From Heliocidaris erythrogramma (lineage: Eukaryota; Echinodermata; Echinoidea; Camarodonta; Echinometridae): a stretch of 64,000 nt of DNA. How positions within the stretch are numbered: position 1 is the first letter of the stretch; each line of letters starts with the position of its first letter. The notes under the pieces were generated by a model. That model worked only from the letters and a program-made list of their open reading frames with translations, was not told where the DNA came from and did no database searches. The position numbers and the translations under genes were made by a program. The DNA lies in the NCBI GenBank assembly GCA_025617745.1, contig CM046856.1, positions 44,197,049 through 44,261,048 on the forward strand, in the 5' to 3' direction. Positions 55,701-64,000 of the stretch are shown here, one piece after another.

Positions 55701-58700
55701 AAGTCTTCCAATCTGTTTTTCAATGACAGCAGCTGCAGCAGCTTCACCCGTAGACCGAAAATTCTGTCTCCCGTTCGTTAGCTAAGACGACCTAACGAAC
55801 GAGAGACAGCATTTTCGGTCTACTTCACCCGTAACTCCAGGGAGCTCCAACGCGTTGGAGCTCCCTGGAGTTACTTCACCCACGGCCCTTCACCGTATTC
55901 TGCGAGGGGTTCAGACATATAATATGGTCGAATTCCCCCTTACCACTCGAGCTTCTTTGCCTTAGAGGTCTGATAAATCATCTGATAAATCAGCGTTCGT
56001 ATCTGCATGGCTCAGAAAAGTCCTCCAACTCGCAATCGCGGACACTTTTCCTCTCTCTATATAAGTTACTTGAATTCAGCCAAAATCTAAGTCAGTACTG
56101 ACTACTGTATTAAGCGAAGTAAAAAAAAAAGCCGTAAGTGAAATAAACAAAACTAAAGCGTTCACCAGTCGCTATGTCCGAGGGGAACATAGTCACTGCC
56201 GTATTAAAGATGTGTATACATTGTACATACAGACGCATAAAACGGCTGTGCACGCGTTTATGACCAATGCAAAACTTTCGTTCGGCAAGCTCAGATGGAT
56301 GAGAACATTGTTCAAAAGAAAAGCTAGAAAACAAAACAAGTGCTGTATATTTGGGCAAAAGCGTTTTCTGATCTTGTAGAAAATATATTGCTAATGATTA
56401 TTCACTCCTAAGATTATATTGATTAATTTCCTATTTTCATAAATTGTCCGTTGAACAGACGAGTCAAATAAGGCATTCTGTGTACAATATTATATGCTGC
56501 AGCCTGCAGATCTTGTGCCTCTTACTTTTCATACGTCACTTGGGGGTTAGCCAATCAGCTCACGAGTTTTAAGGAACGGTCCCAAAACCTCTACTTTTCC
56601 CCCTTTTTCGCCAAAACGAGACATAATTTGGACAATCGATTTGCAGTTTCGTGATTAGAAGGCAAAACTACATGGAAAGAGCACCCATTTTCTCTCTAAT
56701 TTAGTAAACCTTTAAATAAAAGCACAAAATTTAGAGAAATAAATCAGTGAAAGTTTGAAAAAAAATCTGGCAAATTATAAGAGAGTTATGAATTTTTGAA
56801 ATTCAGTTGAAATCTCAAATTGGCAACTCTTGGTCATGTGACAGTGATCCTGTGATGTTATGGAATCACTACTTTCCAATTTGCTTTTGTACATGAAATG
56901 TCATTATTTTACATTTTTCTTCAAAAAACATTATTTTTATTCCTGTGCTCGAAGTGTAGTGAGGGTAACATGTTTTTGTATATCATCTTGTAAAAAATAG
57001 GCATATTCTTTCATTAAATTGATCCCCCCTCCCAAAAATAAAAGGTATTTGTATATTTAAAAAAAAAAGGTATTAATTTTCATTTTTTGTGTATAACATC
57101 TTCCTTATTCCTATGCTCGAGGAATGTCCTCTTGTTTAAATTAAACCTATTCCTTTACTATTTCGAGCAAGAAAGGATATTTGGGGTCATTTTTGTGTAC
57201 AAAAACAAATGCAGAGTAGTGATTCCATGACATCACAGGATATCACAGTCACATGACCTGGAGTTGCCAATTTGAGATTTCCATAGAATTAAAAAAATTC
57301 ATAACTGTCTTATTCTTTGTCAGATATTTCTCAAACATTCACTGATCTATTTCTCTTATTTTGTCCTTTTAAAGCAACTTTTTTTTCTCTCATGAATGTG
57401 CCCCTTTAACCCCCCCCCCAAAAAAAAAAACAGCACCCGATCAAGTTCTCATAAAATTAATGGAGTGTACGGAATTGTCCTTCAGTATGCATTCAAGAAA
57501 AAAGATAACTTCCCATTGACCTTTTTGGCAGGAGAAATCTTAAGTTCAGAGCTATTAACACCATTTACTAACACTTTCTGTATGGCTATTGTTTATTTGG
57601 GCTTTGTGAATCAATGTTGTACCGGTATGAGTTCAGTGAGCTGTATAAATGAGGAATCAGCTTTAATGTATACTAATCACCCAAAAATATTTTGCTCTAT
57701 ATATTAGGGATTCCATGTCGCTATACTATATTTAAAATGTGAGCTTCAAATGTAGATTCTGTATCGAGTTGAAATAACTCCCAATAAATAAAACACACCA
57801 ATTATAAAACAAAAGAGTGAATTGTGAGGAGACTAGTCGATGCACCCATAATAATAATGGCCTGCGCAGAACCAAACTCGGAGTTGGGTTCTGTGAGAGA
57901 GGGTTTTATGTTTTCCTTCATTTTCTGCATACTTCTTTACCTTTAACCCATAAAATGCCTGTTCAGTTATTTATAACGGAATAAACGCTATCGTTATCGA
58001 TTCATAACTGAAAAAATTATCAGCAAAAAGAGGATACTCTGACACTCGGACCAGACGCTCTGACCAGACGCCTTTACCACTAGACCACGAGCAATTGGCA
58101 GCAAATCTGATCTTGCTGCACTACATGTATATACCTCCGCTCCATACAAATCTTATCTATATATACATCCGTTCTGCTGTTTTTTTGAAATCCTACGTAG
58201 GATTCTTGCCAATTTGAGGATTACTGGGCATATTAGCTATAATAGCCGACTTCTCTTATCTCCTCCTCATCACCTTTTCCCTATTGTTACAGTGTGGGGT
58301 TTAGGACCACGCCCATGGATAGCACAGGTGTATCCCACATCCTAGAACATACAGCCCTATGTGGATCTCAGAACTACCCTGTGAGGGATCCATTCTTCAA
58401 GATGCTCAACAGATCACTCTCTACATTCATGAATGCATGGACAGGTAAACCACTCGAATCTTGCTCTTCCTTTGTCCTACATCATCTCTCTCTCTCACTC
58501 TCTCACTCTCTCTCCCTCTCTCTCCCTCTCTCTCCCTCTCTCTCCCTCTCTCACTCTCTCTCACTCTCTCACTCTCTGTGTCTTTTTGTCTCGTTCTCTT
58601 TCTGTCTTTTTGTGTCTGCATGCAATACAGTGATGAAAATACTCTGGAGTGTTGAGCGATTTAGCTCTAGAAAACTCCAATAGAGCTGTGGTTAAAATCA

Positions 58701-61700
58701 GTAACATACAGTCAAACCTGTCTTAGCGGCCACCTGTCTATAGCGGCCACCTGCTTATAGCGGCCACCAAAAAATCCCCCGCAGGAAATTACTGTGTTGT
58801 AGACCCTGCATATAGCGGTCACCTGCCTAACGCGGCCAGCGGCCACCCATTATGTATCCCTCGGACAATATCTGACCGCGTATAGCGGCCACTATTAATA
58901 TTATCGAGTCGAGCCGTAGCTTCATGCACAAAAAAAGTAGTTTTTGCCATAGGCGCGATGTGTTTACCGAGTCCTAGCTGTAGCTCAGTCACACTCTCGC
59001 ACAAACGTCGTGAATAGATTCTACAATGGCCATGAAGATCTAATAGTTTCACCACATTGCCGACTAATTAGAGATTAAAAGTCTTTTTAGTAAGAATTAA
59101 GCACTAGTATTGTTCGTTTACGTAATCTTCGCACCATCCAGCTGCAATCCCCTGCACTTTAGTTGTATTGTTCTCCTAAGCTATAGCGGTCGGCATTGCG
59201 TTGATATTGATCGCCATTGCGCAATAGCGCAGGCTCGTACACTTCAATATAATTTTTTATTTTTAAAAGATTTATAAAAAAAAAAATTAAAGCGTTAAAA
59301 CTTTTGAAAAAAATAATAAAGGAGTGATTTTTTTTAGAAAGTGAAAATAATAAAATACTACCCAAGTATTAATTTTTTTAAAGATCAATAATAACGATTT
59401 CATGTACGAGAGATTGTCCTGCTGAAAAACGGCGTGAAAACTCGACTCGGATCGTCCACCGGCGATCCAGGCCATTGTCGACGTTCGCACTTTCGACGAA
59501 TGCAAGCGAGCACCTTCTAGTTCTATCGCCTGTTCTCAAAAACAGTTAAAACTTCTTTTAAACCATTCAAAAGGCAAATATTTATTGAATGAAAATTGAT
59601 TGCACGATTTTATTCAAAAGATAAACTTATTATTGTAATTTTTTGACAGGGAGCAAAAGCATGATTAGACATCGTTTTTAGACTATAAAAATCAAGAAAA
59701 GCAGTCTACCGCGGGTGGTACGTACGTGGTAATTTGAGGGGAAAATTCATTTTACACAGACATGACAGATTGCTCGTATATCTATTGTTTTTCTCATTTA
59801 TTGACAACAAAGCATATTATTTTAGCATTTATATATCATATGACATGTCATACGTCAAATCTGTTGATCTATAGCTTGTTTTCCTAAGTGATATATATGG
59901 ATGCATGTACACTAACTTTGTTGCGTGTAACAGTGTATGTGCAAAAAAATAAAAATGGCCGCCGACCTGTCTATAGCGGCCACCTGTCTATAGCGGCCAC
60001 TTTTTCCGTTTCCCTTCGGTGGCCGCTATAGACAGGTTTGACTGTACATAAAAATCATTGCAATGAAATCCCAATCTTAATCATTATTTGCTTCTCTCTA
60101 AATGGAATTCCTACAATGCTCTGAGCATCCAAATCCGTAGCCTACCCAAAGCAAGAGAAATGTTAGAGTGTCTTAGGCACTTTGAGCAACTTGTTTGATG
60201 GATATGAGTGCCATAAAAGAAACCAATATTAATATAATTTCTTCCATTTTGCCAAATCTCTCATTTCAGCCAGCGACTATACGATGTACCCCTTCTCCAC
60301 TCAGAATGCGAAGGATTTTGAGAACCTCCTGTCGGTCTACCTCGATGCTGTTTTCTTCCCAAGACTAAGGCAACTGGACTTCATGTAAGCCATCATAACA
60401 ATTGTAAATCATAACCATCTACAGACCAAATACAAAATAGCAAGACAGAAAAGTGCAGTGATACTGTTAGAAAGTATTTGGTTATTTTTATCTTTATGTG
60501 CATCAGGTTCAGGGAATGAGAGGATGGGGGAAGGGGTAAGGCAAAACTACAGAACTGGTTTTACTTCATGTAAAAAAAGAAGGGAAGGGAAAAAAGGGAA
60601 AAAAGGGGAAAAAATGGAAAAAAGGGAAAAAAGGGAAAAAAGGGAAAAAAAGGGAAAAAAGGGAAAAAAGGGAAAAAAGGGAAAAAAGGGAAAAAAGGGA
60701 AAAAAGGGAAAAAAGGGAAAAAAGGGAAAAAAGGGAAAAAAGGGAAAAAAGGGAAAAAAGGGAAAAAAGGGAAAAAAAAAGGGAAAAAAGGGAAAAAAGG
60801 GAAAAAAGGGAAAAAAAGGGAAAAAAGGGAAAAAAGGGAAAAAAGGGAAAAAAGGGAAAAAAGGGAAAAAGGGGAAAAAGGGGAAAAAGGGAAAAAAGGG
60901 AAAAAGGGAAAAGGGAAAAGGGAAAGGGAGGGAAAGGGGGAAGGGAAGGGAAAGGGGAAGGGAAGGGAGTAAAAAAAAGAAAAAAATAGAACAGAAAGAA
61001 AAGAAGAAAAAAGACAAGAGAAAAGAAGAAAAGAAGGAAAGAAAGAAAACAAAATAGTAGAAACAAAGGTCACTTACAACCTGTTGCATTATTCTTTATC
61101 AGGACAACTACCCCCAGGAAAACTACTCTCTGAAGACAATTATCACCCCCCTCCCTCCCTGGATAACTACCAAGTTTATACATCTTTTAATGCAAACAAA
61201 TTACTTGAGAGAACGAATTGATTTTAGAGGTTTGATTTCATATTGATGAAATGTGTATTTGATATTGATGATGTATTCAACTCTGTAACTACTGTAGGCT
61301 ATATACGTGCATCTGATTTTATTTGGGTCCCATTAAACCTGGGCCCTGTTGCATAAATCTTGTGACATAAATCTCGATCATGACATAAATCTCTGCATAA
61401 GCTATGCCATTGACATTTATGTTTATGCCGTGATTCGGGGATTTAGGTCATGAATCATGACAAAAATCATGACATAAAAGTTTTATGCAACAGAGCCCAG
61501 AGGATTAAATAGCAAAGTGTATACTTTATTTCAGGCAAGAAGGCTGGAGGTTAGAACATGAGGTAACAGAGGACCAGTCTACTCCCATCGTCTATAAAGG
61601 AGTCGTCTTTAATGAGATGAAAGGTGCTATGGTAATTATCACTGCACACTTTTTGTTACACCATTATGTTGATCAACTGATTAGTAGAACAATGGCTGAT

Positions 61701-63561
61701 GAGATGAGGAGGACAAATTTTTTTTCTGTGATCTCTGAGCTCTTTTAATGAGATATGATAGCTATTCAATTTCTGTTAGGGTAAATTTTAAAGTCAATTG
61801 AAAGAATTTGTGATTGATCCAAATTAGATTGAAGTCCCACCCAATTACAAGTCAATCCACAGACTGGAGGATTGCGATCTTGGTAACGGTACTTGGTACT
61901 TTGTAGGCAGACTATTTCTCATGGAATTTTAATGAAGGCTGAGATAAATTAAAAAATGTTCATAATACAAAGCTCTCAGTCTTTTCTATACAGTGATTTT
62001 GTTTGAAACCAAGCCATATTCATCTTGCTATGTTATATTAGACCTGTTTCATGGTTTCATTGTTGTTGACATTAGTATGTAATTATCTGATATTTTGTTG
62101 GATTAAAAAATTGTTTTTCATTCTTTTGTATGGGTGTCATGTAGTCAAGTCCAGACCAGCTGTTTGCTCACAGTCTTCAAAGTAAGCTCCTCCCATCTCA
62201 TACATATTCACACAATAGTGGAGGTGAACCAATCAGAATCCCTGATCTAACCTGGGACCAACTCAAACAATTCCATGCTACACACTATCATCCAAGCAAC
62301 TCCAGGTAAAATGAGACTGTCGACCTATGGTTCTTAACCTCTCTTGCTCCATAACCATTTCTCGTAATCCATGTCAGTGCAGTTATCACTGAGATACCTT
62401 CTGTAGTAAGTTTTGTTACCCCCTGTAATGCAACTGTACATAGACTTCAATGGTCAAATGGACTTGTTTCAATAATAACTCTTTTGTTAACCTCCCCCGT
62501 AAAAACCTCATGAGGGTTATGGCACACAGGTTAAGAACCATGGCTTTTATAGACAATAGGCCCATTTACAAAAGTTGCAAAAAACCCAATTTTAAAAACC
62601 GTGGGTTCTTTTAAAACCAGCATTTACTCTACTGGTCAAAACGGTGTACTAAACTGTCAGTGTTTAATTGCCATCGAACATTCTGTTTTTTGGTGAGTAT
62701 TGTGACTTGTCGCTGCTCTTGTCATAGCGCTGTTCATTGTGTGGGACGTACCTGGAAGTGAGGAGAGTCACGTGAGCAAAAACTGCAAAACAATGGCAGA
62801 GTTTTACAAAACCACACTCCAGAGGGATTATGGGTGGTTGCCTAGCAAGTTCCAACAGAAGTCCGCTATGTGAAAAAACACCCCGGGGTTTGCTTGCAGT
62901 GTAAATGCTCCTAATGTGTAATTAATACTTTTATCCACATTTATTTACTGTATTTATTCATGATAATGACCCCTCTGTTCCTTTAAAGTCAGTATAGTGA
63001 ACTTTTTAGAATCCAGTTTTAGTTTTAATTCTTGGTACCAGATACTAGAAGATATCAGTAAGTGTCAGATGAGTCTGGCTCCATGAACTTTTTTGCAAGA
63101 TGTATGATAACCTAGCATCTACCCTGTGACAAGGATGATATGATAATGCCTGTAATCAAAAGGAAATTTTCAGAATGAAATTGATATGATATAAATGATG
63201 GAAAACAAATCAAAGTCAGTGAGTGGAAACAAATTTGTACACATTTTTCACTCTCTTGAAATACTAATGATTTATGACAGTCTACAAGATGTCAGTGATA
63301 TAGCTTGTTTTAATGACTCCTCTGTTGTTGAGTTCTGTGAAAATTGTGGATGTAGTAGAGTCCAGTTCAGTTCTCAGGTCAAAAGCAAAGCCGTTTTCAT
63401 TCTCTTTTTCTTCAACATTTTCAATCTCTGGCAGGTTCTATACTTACGGTGATCTTCCCCTTGAGCGCCATCTAGAGTTGATTGAAGAGAAAGCATTATC
63501 CCGCTTTGAACGTCTTCAGCCTCACACAGATGTACCTAATGAAAGTAGATGGTCCAGCCCG
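52703..63561 (+). CDS. PITRM1: PITRM1, presequence protease, mitochondrial (N-terminal part, 8 exons)
   Basis: Exons: 52703-52761, 54088-54184, 54709-54815, 58293-58444, 60270-60384, 61535-61631, 62145-62305, 63435-63561; the gene continues past the window. They join in phase into about 305 residues of the M16C zinc metallopeptidase that degrades cleaved presequences and other short peptides in the mitochondrial matrix; human PITRM1 has 1037 residues. Order: Arg-rich targeting peptide, substrate-chamber start ([10 protein letters not shown]), inverted zinc motif HILEH at residues 103-107, third zinc ligand Glu204 in NEMKG. Human positions are 104-108 and 205, so spacing is conserved to one residue. 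Human Cys119 is Val118 here. Three of the introns hold large repeats. Confidence 0.96.
52762..54087 (+). other. PITRM1 intron 1
   Basis: 1.3 kb; it carries the CpG-rich TTAA element at 53267-53559. Otherwise AT-rich, with no further gene signal. Confidence 0.7.
53267..53559. mobile_element. TTAA-flanked CpG-rich element (Kolobok/T2-like)
   Basis: TTAA is on both sides (53263-53266, 53560-53563), with ends AGGGATACTCAACCG and, inverted, CGGTTGTGTATCCCT. The TTAAAGGGA terminus fits the TTAAAGGRR rule of T2 MITEs. 293 bp, clearly CpG-richer than its surroundings. Open frames on both strands resemble nothing. Confidence 0.85.
54088..54184 (+). CDS. PITRM1: PITRM1 exon 2
   Basis: Encodes [20 protein letters not shown] then [12 protein letters not shown]. 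The RSYS sequence is a plausible processing-peptidase site (Arg at -2 or -3). Human PITRM1 has LQYKVGEKIHGFTVNQV here. Acceptor TTTTATTTCAG, donor AAA/GTATGT. Confidence 0.93.
54709..54815 (+). CDS. PITRM1: PITRM1 exon 3
   Basis: Encodes [20 protein letters not shown] then [15 protein letters not shown]. Human: [35 protein letters not shown]. Ends with the AG of a Ser codon; donor AG/GTGAGG. Confidence 0.97.
55418..55661 (+). pseudogene. THAP-domain remnant, frameshifted
   Basis: ATG begins [17 protein letters not shown], then [15 protein letters not shown] and RAEWHGPAK before TGA at 55565. In the +1 frame from 55563 it continues [20 protein letters not shown] and [11 protein letters not shown] to TAG at 55659. 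Cys5 and Cys10, the HFP, the Trp and the Cys-x2-His-Phe of ICSDHF form the C2CH zinc site of THAP domains. One frameshift and a later stop disable it. Confidence 0.9.
55743..55881. repeat. Two palindromes bracketed by three TTCACCC repeats
   Basis: TTCACCC occurs at 55743-55749, 55824-55830 and 55875-55881. Between the first two is a hairpin (55750-55823) with 32-base arms from GTAGACCGAAAAT, 2 mismatches, and a 10-base loop. Between the last two is a perfect 44-bp palindrome (55831-55874) with half GTAACTCCAGGGAGCTCC then AACG. Both palindromes begin GTA and end TAC. Confidence 0.95.
56716..57378. mobile_element. Fold-back element with ~165-bp arms
   Basis: The left arm includes AGAGAAATAAATCAGTGAAA, AGAGAGTTATGAATTTTTGA, TCAAATTGGCAACTC and TGATGTTATGGAATCACTAC. 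The right arm has these inverted (GTAGTGATTCCATGACATCA ... GAGTTGCCAATTTGAGA ... CACTGATCTATTTCTCTTAT). The centre is about 310 bases of AT-rich sequence. It abuts the THAP element. A TTAAAGGGGCACAT terminus may extend the right side to 57408. Confidence 0.85.
57379..58292 (+). other. PITRM1 intron 3, last part
   Basis: C and A runs at 57411-57430. Around 58030-58100 a tRNA A-box-like word exists on the minus strand without a B box. Nothing else was recognised. Confidence 0.45.
58293..58444 (+). CDS. PITRM1: PITRM1 exon 4, zinc-binding motif HILEH
   Basis: Encodes [33 protein letters not shown] and [22 protein letters not shown] is the inverted HxxEH motif of M16 peptidases: two zinc-binding His and the catalytic Glu. 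Human has [20 protein letters not shown]; the Cys of YPCRD is Val here. Acceptor TTGTTACAG, donor ACAG/GTAAAC. Confidence 0.98.
58484..58578. repeat. (CT)n microsatellite
   Basis: TCTC repeats with regular ACTC and CCTC variants, about 40 bases after the exon 4 donor. It creates open frames on both strands that are not genes. Confidence 0.95.
58709..60044. mobile_element. TA-flanked element, long copy of the pogo/Tc1-like family
   Basis: TA lies at 58707-58708 and 60045-60046. The ends are CAGTCAAACCTGTCT and AGACAGGTTTGACTG. Subterminal TATAGCGGCCACCTG words repeat 4-6 times on the left and twice on the right. The 1336-bp interior has no transposase that I can recognise. It shares its ends and first and last ~50 bases with 3-179. 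It lies in PITRM1 intron 4. Confidence 0.85.
60270..60384 (+). CDS. PITRM1: PITRM1 exon 5
   Basis: Encodes (A)[20 protein letters not shown] then [17 protein letters not shown]; the first Ala codon is shared with exon 4. Human: [38 protein letters not shown]. Donor TTCAT/GTAAGC. Confidence 0.97.
60572..61051. repeat. Homopurine GGGAAAAAA tract of ~480 bp
   Basis: About 30 copies of a GGGAAAAAA unit, then shorter GGGAAAGGG-type units and an A/G-rich end, almost without pyrimidines on the + strand (one T at about 60615, few after 60969). It is transcribed as purine-rich RNA within PITRM1 intron 5 and mirrors the C/T tract at 1972-2650 in its triplex potential. The Lys/Gly and Phe/Pro frames are artefacts. 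Confidence 0.95.
61341..61498. mobile_element. 158-bp MITE, GGGCCCTGTTGCATAAA ends
   Basis: The left end GGGCCCTGTTGCATAAA is inverted at the right (TTTTATGCAACAGAGCCC). Internal short repeats of CATGACATAAATCT. It ends 36 bases before exon 6. Confidence 0.85.
61535..61631 (+). CDS. PITRM1: PITRM1 exon 6, third zinc ligand
   Basis: Encodes (M)[20 protein letters not shown] then [12 protein letters not shown]. The Glu of NEMKG corresponds to human Glu205, the third zinc ligand. Human: [33 protein letters not shown]. The junction residue is Met rather than the human Trp. Confidence 0.98.
62145..62305 (+). CDS. PITRM1: PITRM1 exon 7
   Basis: Encodes [40 protein letters not shown] and [13 protein letters not shown], ending with the AG of an Arg codon. 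Human: [54 protein letters not shown]. Acceptor TGTCATGTAG. Confidence 0.97.
62560..62915. repeat. Possible MITE with CATTTACA...TGTAAATG ends
   Basis: The left GCCCATTTACAAAAGTTGCA and right TGCTTGCAGTGTAAATGCTC are weakly inverted. The interior has GTTTTACAAAACCACACTCC. Boundaries are uncertain. Confidence 0.35.
63435..63561 (+). CDS. PITRM1: PITRM1 exon 8 (last in window)
   Basis: Encodes (R)[19 protein letters not shown] then [20 protein letters not shown] and SSP, ending in phase 0 at CCG/GTATGA. Human: RFFTYGNFPLEQHLKQIHEEALSKFQKIEPSTVVPAQTPWDKP. The remaining ~70% of the protein lies beyond the window. Confidence 0.96.
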
Positions 63562-63946
63562 GTATGATGTACCACAGTTTTTCTAATGTTTATTCATACA
63601 TGTATGTTTAATATTCTATAAGTACTGTTTAAAGTGGCATTAAACTTAATTAATTACATTTTATTTTGAATTTTGACAAACAGCATGTTTGGATAATAGG
63701 CACATTTTATATTTCAAACTTATTTTTGACCTGCAGTATGGAAAATTGCCTGTAGGTACATTCTAAGCTTCTACAAACTGTAATGGGGCATGATGGGAAA
63801 ATGAGAGACACAGGTACTTTTCAACTCCGGTTAAAAGATGGCACTATTGAGGAGCTTCAGTTTACTGTCACTTTAATGTTTTTAGATACACGTTTGTAAC
63901 TCGGTAAAAAAAAAAAACCCCTCAGTAAAAAAGAAATAAGAGCAAA

Positions 63947-64000
63947 ATATGAAAGGTTGATCATGTCTACATAGGAATTGGTGTATACTGTGAGGTTTTG
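63947..64000 (+). repeat. Dispersed ~340-bp repeat family, copy 5 (cut by window end)
   Basis: GGTTGATCATGTCTACATAG then GAATTGGTGTATACTGTGAG matches the first half of the family. Confidence 0.6.

Larger units (their letters stand above)
55048..56711 (+). mobile_element. 1.66-kb TTAA element with broken THAP domain (Kolobok-like)
   Basis: It is flanked by TTAA (55044-55047, 56712-56715). Termini AGGGTCACTAAAATA and, inverted, AGGTTTACTAAATTAG are an imperfect TIR. Inside is a THAP zinc-finger remnant on the + strand and two striking palindromes. Kolobok elements combine TTAA target duplications with THAP-containing transposases (established for the superfamily). No DDE catalytic region was recognised in 55900-56711, so it is internally deleted. 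It sits in PITRM1 intron 3. Confidence 0.75.

Noticed and set aside
58030..58110. tRNA-like A box on the minus strand (GGTCTAGTGGTAAAGGCGTC)
   Set aside because: No B box at the expected distance and no cloverleaf could be drawn; probably a SINE scrap.
60458..61089. Lys/Gly-rich and Phe/Pro-rich open frames up to 199 residues
   Set aside because: Produced by the GGGAAAAAA tract, whose units contain no stop codon in several frames; located inside a PITRM1 intron.

Overview
This is nuclear DNA from a multicellular animal. Two split protein genes lie on the + strand in a sea of transposable elements, minisatellites and homopolymer runs. All 17 introns seen are GT-AG. The dense TACATGTAC and TAGGCCTA words, TTAGGG-like blocks and repeat types point to an echinoderm (inference; class not determined).

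Layout. 1-3014 is upstream or first-intron sequence with a short TA-flanked MITE, a TIR repeat and a 680-bp C/T tract. 3015-45415 holds eleven coding exons of a SPATS2/SPATS2L-family gene; its start codon lies upstream or in an unrecognised exon. The first four introns are long (4.9-8.7 kb) and carry most of the mobile elements, including a decayed copy of one of the gene's own exons. 45416-52370 is 3' UTR and intergenic DNA with a SINE and a fold-back element. 52350-52602 is a GC/CpG-rich putative promoter. 52703-63561 holds the first eight coding exons (about 305 residues) of PITRM1, the mitochondrial presequence protease, which runs off the right edge.

The two genes are not known to act together. 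SPATS2 proteins are cytoplasmic or stress-granule RNA-associated proteins. PITRM1 degrades cleaved targeting peptides in the mitochondrial matrix. Their shared orientation does not imply co-regulation.

The most informative structures outside the exons are: (i) a family of TTAA-flanked elements with AGG termini, one with a preserved empty site beside it and one 1.66-kb member carrying a broken THAP zinc finger, which together fit the Kolobok/T2 superfamily; (ii) two palindromes inside that element, each bracketed by the 7-mer TTCACCC; (iii) the decayed SPATS2 exon duplicate; (iv) a TIR element containing three 357-bp tandem units; (v) replacement by Val in PITRM1 of the cysteine that in human PITRM1 is linked to redox control.
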